NCBI RefSeq assembly: GCF_019219075.1
Contig: NZ_JAHUWJ010000029.1
Coordinates: forward strand, 17,810-81,809
Reading direction: 5' to 3'
Source of the DNA: Chitinophaga sp. sic0106
GTDB taxonomy: Bacteria; Bacteroidota; Bacteroidia; Chitinophagales; Chitinophagaceae
Length of the DNA stretch: 64,000 nucleotides
Part shown: piece after piece, positions 57,016 to 64,000 of the stretch
How positions within the stretch are numbered: position 1 is the stretch's first letter
Layout: every line of letters begins with the position of its first letter
The notes under the pieces: generated by a model
Seen by the model: the letters and a program-made list of their open reading frames with translations, nothing else
What the model was told of the DNA's origin: nothing
Databases searched by the model: none
Program-made: the position numbers and the translations under genes

Positions 57016-58065
57016 ATGAAACTATCACAGTTCAAATTCGACCTTCCTTTAAATCTCATTGCACAGCATCCTTCCAAAACCAGAGACGAATCTCGTTTAA
57101 TGGTGGTGCACCGCGCGACTGGAAAAATTGAGCACAAAGTATTCAAAGACATCCTGGGTTATTTCAACGACAAGGATGTGATGGTTGTGAACAATACGAA
57201 AGTATTCCCGGCAAGGCTGTATGGTCGCAAAGAGAAGACAGGCGCTAAAATTGAAGTATTCCTGCTGCGTGAGCTGAACAAGCAAAACCGCTTGTGGGAT
57301 GTTATTGTTGACCCTGCACGTAAGATCCGTGTTGGTAACAAGCTGTATTTCGGTGACGATGAGTCATTGGTAGCCGAAGTAATTGATAACACGACCTCCA
57401 GAGGCCGTACTATCCGTTTCCTGTTTGAAGGTAACGATGATGAATTCAAAGCCGTGCTGGACACCCTGGGTGAAACGCCGCTGCCTAAATACATCAAACG
57501 TAAACCGGAAGAAGAGGATAAAGAGCGTTACCAGACTGTTTACGCGAAATATGAAGGTGCGGTGGCTGCTCCAACTGCGGGCCTGCACTTCAGCCGTGAA
57601 CTGATCAAACGTCTGGAAATTAAGGGCGTTAAATTCGCTGAAGTTACCCTCCATACCGGTCTGGGTACTTTCCGTCCTATCGAGGTGGAAGACCTGAGCA
57701 AACACAAAATGGATGCTGAGTATTTCCATATCGATGAGCATGCAGTGAAAATTGTAAACAAGGCTAAAGAGGAAAACCGTAAGATCTGTGCGATTGGTAC
57801 TACTTCTGTACGTGCGGTAGAATCTTCCGTAACAGCGCAAAATCACCTCAAGGCGGCTGAAGGCTGGACTAACACCTTCATTCACCCTCCTTACGATTTC
57901 GCTATTCCGAACGCTTTGGTGACTAACTTCCACCTGCCAAAAACAAGTCTGCTGATCATGACCTGCGCATTTGCCGGTTATGACCTGGTGATGGAAGCCT
58001 ACCAGCAGGCCATTAAAGAGAAATATCGTTTCTTCAGCTATGGCGATGCCATGCTGATCCTTTAA
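57016..58065 (+). CDS. queA: S-adenosylmethionine:tRNA ribosyltransferase-isomerase
   Basis: A 349-residue protein of normal QueA length: FDLPLNLIAQHPSKTRDESRL, VNNTKVFPARLYGRKEKTGA, VAAPTAGLHFSRELIKRLE, VTLHTGLGTFRPIEVEDLSKH, GTTSVRAVES, FIHPPYDFAIPNALVTNFHLPKS-type segment and LLIMTCAFAG. It makes epoxyqueuosine on tRNA. Own promoter before it and an intrinsic terminator after it, so it is a single-gene transcript. Confidence 0.97.
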   Translation: MKLSQFKFDLPLNLIAQHPSKTRDESRLMVVHRATGKIEHKVFKDILGYFNDKDVMVVNNTKVFPARLYGRKEKTGAKIEVFLLRELNKQNRLWDVIVDPARKIRVGNKLYFGDDESLVAEVIDNTTSRGRTIRFLFEGNDDEFKAVLDTLGETPLPKYIKRKPEEEDKERYQTVYAKYEGAVAAPTAGLHFSRELIKRLEIKGVKFAEVTLHTGLGTFRPIEVEDLSKHKMDAEYFHIDEHAVKIVNKAKEENRKICAIGTTSVRAVESSVTAQNHLKAAEGWTNTFIHPPYDFAIPNALVTNFHLPKTSLLIMTCAFAGYDLVMEAYQQAIKEKYRFFSYGDAMLIL

Positions 58066-58082
58066 TGATAAGCATCTTATGT

Positions 58083-58125
58083 AAAAAAAGTTCCCACCAG
58101 CATCCTGCCGGTGGGAACTTTTTTT
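58083..58125 (+). terminator. Intrinsic terminator after queA
   Basis: A 16-base-pair perfect stem (58083-58098 with 58110-58125) with an A-run on the left and seven T residues on the right. Confidence 0.85.
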
Positions 58126-58160
58126 GTTTATATCTTGCAGCACATTCTATCAGCTAATAC

Positions 58161-58838
58161 ATGAAAGAACGAAATAAAGTGGCCATAATAGTAGCCGGAG
58201 GGTCCGGCTCCCGTATGCAGAGCGCGGTTCCCAAGCAGTTCCTCGACCTGAATGGCAAGCCGGTATTGTATCATACTATTGCGGCTTTTGCCGGTGCCTA
58301 TGCCGACATGCGGATCGTGCTGGTATTGCCGGAGGCGCATTTTGAGTCGGCCGAAAAAGTGCTGTCTCATTTTGCCCGGCGTCCGGACATAACCCTGGTA
58401 AAAGGTGGTGACACCCGCTTTCACTCGGTAAAGAACGGGTTACAGCAGGCAGGAGCGGATGCGGTGGTGTTTGTGCACGACGGGGTACGGCCTTTAATTT
58501 CCACGGCATTGATCCGTAGCTGTTATGAGGCTGCTTTACAGTATGGTAGCGCTATTCCTGTGATTGATATGAAAGATAGTATAAGGGAGGTACAGGGAGA
58601 TGTGAATCGCGCAGTGGACAGGGAAAAGTACAAGATCATTCAAACGCCGCAAACGTTTTTATCGGAGGTACTGCTGCCGGCTTTTGAATTGCCCTATGAT
58701 CCCCTGTTTACGGACGAGGCCACAGTAGCCGAACGGCTGGGGCATCGGATTCACCTGGTGGCAGGGGAGGAAGCGAATATAAAGATTACGAAGCCGCTGG
58801 ACCTGGTGATAGCGGCGGCGCTGCTTGGCGAGCGATAA
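58161..58838 (+). CDS. ispD: 2-C-methyl-D-erythritol 4-phosphate cytidylyltransferase
   Basis: A 225-residue protein. VAIIVAGGSGSRMQSAVPKQFL (CTP-binding loop with Arg and Lys), VFVHDGVRPLIS, DREKYKIIQTPQTFLSEVL, FTDEATVAERLG and EEANIKITKPLDL are the IspD blocks. It acts in the MEP isoprenoid pathway. A TATCTTGC sequence at 58131-58138 resembles a -7 box. It ends opposite the Gfo/Idh gene with a pair of large hairpins between. Confidence 0.95.
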   Translation: MKERNKVAIIVAGGSGSRMQSAVPKQFLDLNGKPVLYHTIAAFAGAYADMRIVLVLPEAHFESAEKVLSHFARRPDITLVKGGDTRFHSVKNGLQQAGADAVVFVHDGVRPLISTALIRSCYEAALQYGSAIPVIDMKDSIREVQGDVNRAVDREKYKIIQTPQTFLSEVLLPAFELPYDPLFTDEATVAERLGHRIHLVAGEEANIKITKPLDLVIAAALLGER

Positions 58839-58872
58839 CATTACCCGCAATCGTAAGCACGTCATTTCCCTG

Positions 58873-58935
58873 AATTTAAAAGGGCAGGGCCCAGTGGCCC
58901 TGCCCTTTTAAATTTTCTATCTGCCGAAGGCAGAT
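58873..58935. terminator. Two adjacent hairpins between convergent genes
   Basis: First hairpin: 19 perfectly paired bases (58873-58891 with 58896-58914, loop CAGT). Second: ATCTGCC-GAA-GGCAGAT (58919-58935), flanked by AAATTTTC and GAAAATTT that extend the pairing. The second has the CCGAAGG core of the REP-like family. Together they can stop transcription from both sides. Confidence 0.75.
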
Positions 58936-58947
58936 GGAAAATTTAAA

Positions 58948-59934
58948 TTATCTCGCCGTCTGGCTCTCCGCCAGGGTCTTATTAATTTTATGGAGAATCT
59001 GATGCGCCACATCAACGGCCTGCAGTCCATCCACAGCCGTAACAACTACCGGTGTATTGTTCAGGATGGCATCTCGGAACATTTCGAGTTCCATGCGGAT
59101 GGCGTTGGTTTGTTTCACTTCCGGGTTATCGATGGCGATGGTTTTTTTACCGCTGTTGGTTTCGATATCCAGGGTGAAGAGGCCTTCATCTTCCGGCGTT
59201 TTCAGTTTGATGATTTCTGATTTTTTATCGAGGAAGTCGATTCCGATATAGGCATCTTTCTGGAAGAAGCGCATTTTGCGCATTTTTTTCAGGGAGATGC
59301 GGCTGGAGGTCAGGTTGGCGACGCAGCCATTATGGAATTCGATGCGTACGTTGGCGATGTCCGGGGTGTCGCTCATAACGGCTACTCCGCTGGCGGAAAT
59401 GCGGCTGATGGTAGATTTTACGATGCTCAGGATGATATCGATATCATGGATCATCAGATCGAGGATAACGCTTACATCTGTTCCGCGCGGGTTGAATTCT
59501 GCCAGGCGGTGTACCTCAATAAACATGGGGTTTAGCTGGTAGCCTTTGAGGGCGATGAAGGCGGGGTTGAAGCGTTCCACGTGACCTACCTGGAATTTGA
59601 TATTGGCTTCTTCCACGAGTTTGACCAGTGTTTTGGCTTCATCGATGGTGTTGGTCATTGGTTTCTCCACAAAGATGTGTTTACCATTGCGGATGGCCAG
59701 TTCACAGAGGTTAAAGTGAAGGGTGGTAGGGGCCACGATATCGATCGCGTCAACAGCCAGGATAAGCTCTTCGGCTGAGTTGTAACGAGGAATGTTGTAG
59801 AGTGATGCAATGCTTTGGGCATTGGCGTCGCTTGGATCGAAGAAGCCTACCACTTCTACGTCTTTCATGGTTACTAACTGAGAAAGGTGAATTTTCCCTA
59901 GATGTCCTACCCCGAAGATTCCTATTTTGAGCAT
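58948..59934 (-). CDS. Gfo/Idh/MocA-family oxidoreductase
   Basis: A 328-residue protein. NAD(P)-binding GIFGVGHLGKIHLSQL, DIVAPTTLHFNLCELAI, the catalytic Lys in HIFVEKPMTNTIDEAK, and DLMIHDIDIILSIV (likely catalytic His in the second half). The family oxidises or reduces hydroxyls of sugars or related compounds; the substrate is not evident. Lone gene with a TACTTTCG box 25 bases upstream. It is very conserved in Bacteroidota beside radC and may act in cell-envelope sugar metabolism (inference). Confidence 0.88.
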   Translation of the reverse strand: MLKIGIFGVGHLGKIHLSQLVTMKDVEVVGFFDPSDANAQSIASLYNIPRYNSAEELILAVDAIDIVAPTTLHFNLCELAIRNGKHIFVEKPMTNTIDEAKTLVKLVEEANIKFQVGHVERFNPAFIALKGYQLNPMFIEVHRLAEFNPRGTDVSVILDLMIHDIDIILSIVKSTISRISASGVAVMSDTPDIANVRIEFHNGCVANLTSSRISLKKMRKMRFFQKDAYIGIDFLDKKSEIIKLKTPEDEGLFTLDIETNSGKKTIAIDNPEVKQTNAIRMELEMFRDAILNNTPVVVTAVDGLQAVDVAHQILHKINKTLAESQTAR

Positions 59935-59958
59935 ATGGATCAGAATAAATAATAAATG

Positions 59959-59966
59959 CGAAAGTA
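59959..59966 (-). promoter_or_regulatory. -7-like box (TACTTTCG) of the Gfo/Idh gene
   Basis: One-base variant of TAnnTTTG on the minus strand, 25 bases before the start. Confidence 0.4.
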
Positions 59967-59982
59967 AATACTTTAGCGCATT

Positions 59983-60690
59983 TTATAGCACCCCTTCTTC
60001 CACCAGGCTTAAATAGCCGGTTTCGGCCACGATGATGTGATCCAGCACTTCGATATCGAATAGTTTACCGGCGGCGCGGATCTTTTTGGTAACGTTGATA
60101 TCTGACTCGCTGGGCCGCAGGCTGCCGGAGGGGTGGTTATGACAGAGGATGATTTTTGTGGCATGTACTTCCAGGGCTTCCCGGAATATGAGTTTGGGAT
60201 CTACCACGGTGCTGGACATCCCTCCGCTGCTGATACAGCGGGTGAGCAGTACTTTCTGGGCATGGTTCAGGAACATGACATAAAAGGTTTCGTGGTATTG
60301 ATCCGCGAGTAGTGGCTTAAAGAACAGGGCGGCATCGGAACTGGTTTGGATCACGTTTTTTTTATGCACGGAGGTGGACTGCCGGCGCCGGGATAATTCC
60401 AGGGCAGCTACTACCGTCACTGCTTTGGCGGTGCCCATTCCTCGTAGTTTACGGAGGTCCCGAACATTCAGGCGACCCAGTTCAGAGAGATTGTCTTTGG
60501 CAAGGCGGAGTATTTCGCGTGCCAGGTCAACGGCGGATTTCTGACGATAACCGGTTTGCAGAAGTATCGCGAGTAATTCTGCATCACTGAGGGCATTTAC
60601 GCCTTTATCAATGAGTTTTTCACGGGGCTTATCGGCGTCAGGCCAATCTTTGATGGCGACATGACTGCCGGGGTTAACATTCACAAACAT
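59983..60690 (-). CDS. radC: RadC family JAB-domain protein
   Basis: A 235-residue protein. The N-terminal UPF0758 part (KPREKLIDKGVNALSDAELLAILLQTG) includes a helix-hairpin-helix (LRKLRGMGTAKAVTVVAAL). The C-terminal JAB/MPN-type metalloprotease-like domain carries the zinc motif HNHPSGSLRPSESDINVT, followed by the acidic residues of EVLDHIIVAETGYLSL. Despite the name a DNA-repair role is not established. It reads away from prs. Confidence 0.93.
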   Translation of the reverse strand: MFVNVNPGSHVAIKDWPDADKPREKLIDKGVNALSDAELLAILLQTGYRQKSAVDLAREILRLAKDNLSELGRLNVRDLRKLRGMGTAKAVTVVAALELSRRRQSTSVHKKNVIQTSSDAALFFKPLLADQYHETFYVMFLNHAQKVLLTRCISSGGMSSTVVDPKLIFREALEVHATKIILCHNHPSGSLRPSESDINVTKKIRAAGKLFDIEVLDHIIVAETGYLSLVEEGVL

Positions 60691-60856
60691 AATAACTTCC
60701 TTTATCCGAAGTTACTCCTTTCTCTCTGGTTTCCCAATTCCCCCCATACATTTCTTATATCTCCATATTGTTTGTTTTTCAATTATAAAGAAATTATTTA
60801 TATTTAATATATAACTAGGCCCGGAAAAAAATTCGGGGCATACACCTAAAAAATCA

Positions 60857-60864
60857 TAGTTTTG
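60857..60864 (+). promoter_or_regulatory. -7 box (TAGTTTTG) of prs
   Basis: Exact TAnnTTTG match 19 bases before the ATG of prs. Confidence 0.6.
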
Positions 60865-60883
60865 CAACCTCTTTTCCACAAGT

Positions 60884-61843
60884 ATGCAACCTTCAGTAAA
60901 AATCTTCACAGGTAACAGTAATCCAGAATTGGCTGAGAAAATTGCCAGACGTTATGGCAATGGACTTAACGGTCTTGGCAAAGTTAAAATTCAGAAATTC
61001 AGCGACGGCGAAATTCAGCCGGTATTCCTGGAAAGTATTCGTGGTGACTATGTTTTCCTGGTACAGGGAACCAGCGCCCCGTCTGACAATCTGATGGAAC
61101 TGCTGCTGATGATTGACGCAGCCAAGCGCGCATCTGCAGGGTATATCACCGCGGTGATACCTTATTTCGGATATGCCCGCCAGGACAGAAAAGACAAGCC
61201 CCGTGTGGCTATCGGCTCTAAACTGGTAGCGAATCTGCTGGTAGCGGCAGGAGCTAACAGGGTGATTACTATGGATTTACACGCTCCGCAGATACAAGGG
61301 TTCTTCGATATCCCGGTGGATCACCTGGATAGCTCGGCGATTTTTATCCCTTATATTGAGCAATTAAAGCTGGAAAATCTTACCTTTGCGTCCCCGGACG
61401 TGGGTAGCACCAATCGTGTACGTGAAGTAGCCTCCTACTTTAATGCCGAAATGGTGATCTGCGACAAGCACCGTAAGAGAGCGAATGAAATCGCCTCCAT
61501 GGTGGTAATCGGGGATGTGAAAGACAGAGATATAGTGCTCATTGATGATATTTGCGATACCGCAGGTACCCTCTCTAAAGCAGCTAACCTCCTGAAGGAG
61601 AAAGGCGCCAGAAGTGTACGTGCTTTTTGTACTCACCCGGTTTTTAGCGGAAAAGCGTACGAAAACATCGAAAACTCAGTGCTGGAAGAAATCGTGGTTT
61701 GCGATACTATCCCACTGAAACAACATTCTCCGAAGATCAAGGTAATTACCGTTGCTGAACTCTTCGCCGTTGCCATACGCAATATGCACGAGAATAAATC
61801 CATCACCAGCCTGTTTATTCACAGTCAGCGCAGAGGCGATTGA
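60884..61843 (+). CDS. prs: Ribose-phosphate pyrophosphokinase
   Basis: A 319-residue protein. IFTGNSNPELAEKIARRYG, FSDGEIQPVFLESIRG, YFGYARQDRKDKPR (ATP site), the divalent-ion motif ITMDLHAPQIQGFFDI and the PRPP loop DIVLIDDICDTAGTL. It makes PRPP from ribose 5-phosphate and ATP. Followed after 42 bases by rplY, and then pth after the terminator; prs-rplY-pth is a widespread gene order. Confidence 0.97.
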   Translation: MQPSVKIFTGNSNPELAEKIARRYGNGLNGLGKVKIQKFSDGEIQPVFLESIRGDYVFLVQGTSAPSDNLMELLLMIDAAKRASAGYITAVIPYFGYARQDRKDKPRVAIGSKLVANLLVAAGANRVITMDLHAPQIQGFFDIPVDHLDSSAIFIPYIEQLKLENLTFASPDVGSTNRVREVASYFNAEMVICDKHRKRANEIASMVVIGDVKDRDIVLIDDICDTAGTLSKAANLLKEKGARSVRAFCTHPVFSGKAYENIENSVLEEIVVCDTIPLKQHSPKIKVITVAELFAVAIRNMHENKSITSLFIHSQRRGD

Positions 61844-61885
61844 TAACTAAGTATTTATTTATTCTTTATATAAATTGTTTAAACA

Positions 61886-62476
61886 ATGAACACAATAACC
61901 ATCGAAGGAGAACTCAGGAGCGAATTTGGTAAAAAAGCCACCCGCCAACTCCGTTCTGAGGAAAAAGTGCCTTGCGTTATTTACGGGGGTGCAGAAGTTG
62001 TTAGTTTTTCAGCGCCTGCAAAATCTTTCAAAACCCTGGTTTACACTGCCGCTTTCCAGGTAGCAGAAATTAAACTGGGAGCTAAAACTTACCGTGCAGT
62101 AATGAAAGACCTGCAGTTTGATGTGGTTACAGACGAACTGTCTCACATCGACTTCATGGAACTGGTAGAAGACAAACCAGTAGCAGTTACCCTGCCTATC
62201 AAACTGGTTGGTCAGTCCGTTGGTGTTAAAGCCGGTGGTAAACTGGTTAGCAAACTGAAAGCACTGAAAGTGATCGCACTGCCTAAGCACCTGGTAGAAA
62301 ACATCGAAGTAAACATCGAGAACCTGGAGCTGAATGCAAACATCCGTGTAGAAGACGTTCAGGTTGAAGGTATCACCATCACCAACTCTCCACGTATTCC
62401 TATCGCTTCTGTGGTAATGACCCGTCAGCTGCGTCAGGAAGAAGCAACTGCTGAAAAAGACGCTAAAAAGAAATAA
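61886..62476 (+). CDS. rplY: 50S ribosomal protein L25/general stress protein Ctc
   Basis: A 196-residue two-domain L25 (CTC/TL5 form). Residues 1-93 form the 5S-rRNA-binding domain (LRSEFGKKATRQLRSEEKVP, VIYGG); residues 94-180 the beta-rich C-terminal domain (LPIKLVGQSVGVKAGGKLV, LPKHLVENIEVNIENLELN, IPIASVVMTRQ). A short charged tail rich in Lys and Glu ends it. It binds 5S rRNA in the large subunit. Confidence 0.95.
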   Translation: MNTITIEGELRSEFGKKATRQLRSEEKVPCVIYGGAEVVSFSAPAKSFKTLVYTAAFQVAEIKLGAKTYRAVMKDLQFDVVTDELSHIDFMELVEDKPVAVTLPIKLVGQSVGVKAGGKLVSKLKALKVIALPKHLVENIEVNIENLELNANIRVEDVQVEGITITNSPRIPIASVVMTRQLRQEEATAEKDAKKK

Positions 62477-62496
62477 TCTTTTTAAAATATTTTTCA

Positions 62497-62527
62497 AAAA
62501 TAGCCCACGCTTTGGCGTGGGCTATTT
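62497..62527 (+). terminator. Intrinsic terminator after rplY
   Basis: A 13-base-pair perfect stem (62498-62510 with 62515-62527) with a four-base loop, A-rich before and ATTT after. It separates rplY from pth only partly, given the short T-tract. Confidence 0.65.
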
Positions 62528-62551
62528 AATTTTATACCTGTTAATAACACC

Positions 62552-63133
62552 ATGAAATACTTAATAGCAGGATTAGGAAATATAGGCACTGAATATCAGC
62601 ATACCCGCCACAATATCGGATTCGACGTGGCAGATGCATTCGTAGCCCACCATAAGGGTAGCTTTCACAACGACCGCCTGGCCGACGTGGCGGAAATCAA
62701 ATGGAAAGGCAAGATCTTCATCGTGATCAAACCTACTACCTACATGAACCTGAGTGGTAAAGCCATCAAATACTGGATGGACAAAGAAAAGATCAGCATC
62801 GAAAACCTCCTGGTGATTGTAGATGAACTGGCCCTGCCGCTGGATGTTATGCGGCTCCGCCCCGGTGGCAGCGATGCCGGCCATAACGGCCTTAAAAGCA
62901 TCCAGGATTCCCTGGCAACCTCCCAATACCCACGACTCCGCTTCGGCATAGGGAATAACTACCCTAAAGGCCGCCAGGTAGAGTTTGTACTGGGCAAATG
63001 GAAACACGACGAAACAGCCATCGTACAGGAAAAAATCGATAAATCAATCGAAATTATCGAGAGTTTCGCCACTACCGGTCTTGCACGTACGATGAATGCC
63101 TTTAATAACTTAACTTACCCTTCCGTAAAGTAA
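62552..63133 (+). CDS. pth: Peptidyl-tRNA hydrolase
   Basis: A 193-residue protein. LIAGLGNIGTEYQHTRHNIGF (catalytic His in TRHNIGF), VIKPTTYMNLSGKAI, LVIVDELALPLDVMRLRPGG, AGHNGLKSI and YPRLRFGIGN are the Pth blocks. It recycles peptidyl-tRNAs. It follows rplY, as in many genomes. Confidence 0.97.
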   Translation: MKYLIAGLGNIGTEYQHTRHNIGFDVADAFVAHHKGSFHNDRLADVAEIKWKGKIFIVIKPTTYMNLSGKAIKYWMDKEKISIENLLVIVDELALPLDVMRLRPGGSDAGHNGLKSIQDSLATSQYPRLRFGIGNNYPKGRQVEFVLGKWKHDETAIVQEKIDKSIEIIESFATTGLARTMNAFNNLTYPSVK

Positions 63134-63138
63134 ATTTG
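63131..63138 (+). promoter_or_regulatory. -7 box (TAAATTTG) before the FAH-family gene
   Basis: Exact match overlapping the pth stop codon, 49 bases before the ATG at 63188. Confidence 0.45.
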
Positions 63139-63187
63139 TAAATATGGCAGCTATCTGCTTTATTTAACCTTTAAAAACAAGCGCATT

Positions 63188-63799
63188 ATGAAAATTATTT
63201 GCGTAGGTAGAAACTATGCCGACCATGCCAAAGAATTAAAGAATGAAGTACCAACTGAACCGGTACTCTTCATGAAACCGAAGAATGCCTTGCTACAGAA
63301 TAATCATCCATTCTATTATCCGGAATTTACCAGTAACCTGCATTATGAATGCGAGTTGGTACTCCGCGTGAGCAAGAACGGTAAACATGTTCAGGAAAAG
63401 TTTGCAGATAAGTATTACGACCAGATCTCAGTAGGTATCGATTTCACGGCAAGAGATATCCAGGACCGGCAAAAAGCGAAAGGCCTGCCCTGGGAAATAG
63501 CCAAAGCCTTCGATAACTCCGCGATCGTCGGGAAATTTTTGCCCATTACCCCGGAAATGGACAAGAAAGACATTAACTTCTGCCTGTATAAAAATAAAAC
63601 ACTGGCACAGCAAGGAAATACGAAAGACCTGTTATTTAACTTCGACTTCCTCGTGGCCTATATCTCAAAGTATTTTACCCTCAATATCGGCGACCTCATC
63701 TTTACCGGTACACCGGCAGGTGTAGGCCCAACCGAAATCGGCGATTCTTTTGAAGCATTTATCGAAAACGATAGCCTGCTGGAGTTTTCTGTGAAATAA
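63188..63799 (+). CDS. Fumarylacetoacetate hydrolase family protein
   Basis: A 203-residue single-domain member of the FAH superfamily: IICVGRNYADHAKELKNEVP at the start, VLFMKPKNALLQNNHPFYYP, YECELVLRVSKNG (metal-binding Glu residues), VGIDFTARDIQDRQKAKG (metal Asp), and LIFTGTPAGVGPTEIGD near the end. Enzymes of this shape hydrolyse or decarboxylate 2-keto acids such as acylpyruvates or oxaloacetate; the exact substrate cannot be told. Ends before a strong hairpin. Confidence 0.92.
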   Translation: MKIICVGRNYADHAKELKNEVPTEPVLFMKPKNALLQNNHPFYYPEFTSNLHYECELVLRVSKNGKHVQEKFADKYYDQISVGIDFTARDIQDRQKAKGLPWEIAKAFDNSAIVGKFLPITPEMDKKDINFCLYKNKTLAQQGNTKDLLFNFDFLVAYISKYFTLNIGDLIFTGTPAGVGPTEIGDSFEAFIENDSLLEFSVK

Positions 63800-63813
63800 T
63801 TTAAACTTAGCAA

Positions 63814-63860
63814 TTTGTAGCTCTTCCTCGCCAGTGGCGAGGAAGAGCTACAAAAAAAAT
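63814..63860. terminator. Long perfect hairpin after the FAH-family gene
   Basis: Nineteen perfectly paired bases (63814-63832 with 63836-63854) around the loop AGT. A-rich bases follow on the plus strand, so it works best as a minus-strand terminator or as an mRNA 3'-end stabiliser. Confidence 0.6.
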
Positions 63861-63881
63861 AAAGGGGCCTTTGGCCTAGTC

Positions 63882-63909
63882 ATGGTCGGAAGAAATTTCT
63901 TCCGACCAT
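63882..63909. repeat. Perfect 28-base palindrome without a loop
   Basis: Left half ATGGTCGGAAGAAA and right half TTTCTTCCGACCAT are exact complements. It is followed by ATTTTCTTTT, so it may act as a plus-strand terminator; a dimeric protein site is another reading. The last 90 bases of the window hold nothing else recognisable. Confidence 0.6.
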
Positions 63910-64000
63910 TTTCTTTTATATATTTTCTTTTGATTTTTTAACAAGATACTGACAACCATTTATTTATGATTACATATCACTATTTTAGTGATTGATGTAT

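Overview
The window looks like a chromosomal segment from a Bacteroidota bacterium, most probably a Chitinophaga-type member of the Chitinophagaceae; the genus is an inference. The evidence is a type IX secretion C-terminal domain, a FecR/DUF4974 regulator, tandem carbohydrate-active enzymes with lipoprotein or Sec-type leaders, and many promoters with the Bacteroidota -7 box TAnnTTTG lying only 5-30 bases before start codons. No tRNA, rRNA, CRISPR array, insertion sequence or prophage was seen.

Layout. Positions 1-2138 hold the end of a thioredoxin-like gene, a small helix-turn-helix protein and a LytTR regulator. Positions 2135-5494 (minus) hold an mprF lysyl-phosphatidylglycerol synthase with a VirJ/AcvB-like periplasmic hydrolase. 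Positions 5589-9583 (minus) hold three surface proteins: a tail-fibre-like repeat protein, a shorter protein with the same N-terminal module, and a T9SS-sorted protein whose signal peptide lies upstream of its first ATG. A universal stress protein and a TetR regulator follow, then a 0.7 kb intergenic region with minus-strand terminators and a candidate small RNA.

Positions 11519-26961 are a polysaccharide-degradation locus in two plus-strand blocks: GH29, an unassigned TIM-barrel hydrolase and GH29; then a LuxR regulator; then GH2, GH95, GH29 and a PL5/PL38-like lyase. A perfect LacI-type palindrome precedes the second block. The set fits a polymer with fucose, galactose and uronic acid. Mannonate dehydratase and glycerate kinase (30046-32787) could feed the uronate onward. 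No SusC/SusD pair is present. Between them lies a membrane protein that joins an ECF-sigma-like part, an anti-sigma-like linker, one membrane segment and TPRs; it is divergent from an orphan FecR.

Positions 33480-37829 encode two amidohydrolase-family proteins in which two of three hydrolase domains appear to have lost their metal ligands. From 37899 on the content is mostly housekeeping: tyrS; a nucleotide-sugar operon (DegT aminotransferase, UDP-glucose dehydrogenase, UDP-xylose synthase, rmlB, rmlC, rmlD, but no rmlA); kdtA; tdk; a GtrA protein; biotin carboxylase; ccmB/ccmC/ccmD; glutamate dehydrogenase; a free-standing HSDR_N nuclease-like domain; AMP nucleosidase; a double ABC ATPase; queA; ispD; a Gfo/Idh oxidoreductase; radC; prs; rplY; pth; and a fumarylacetoacetate-hydrolase-family gene.

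Several intergenic regions carry a dispersed REP-like element: a GC-rich palindrome with a 3-base loop followed by a second hairpin with the core CCGAAGG, with compensating stem changes between copies.
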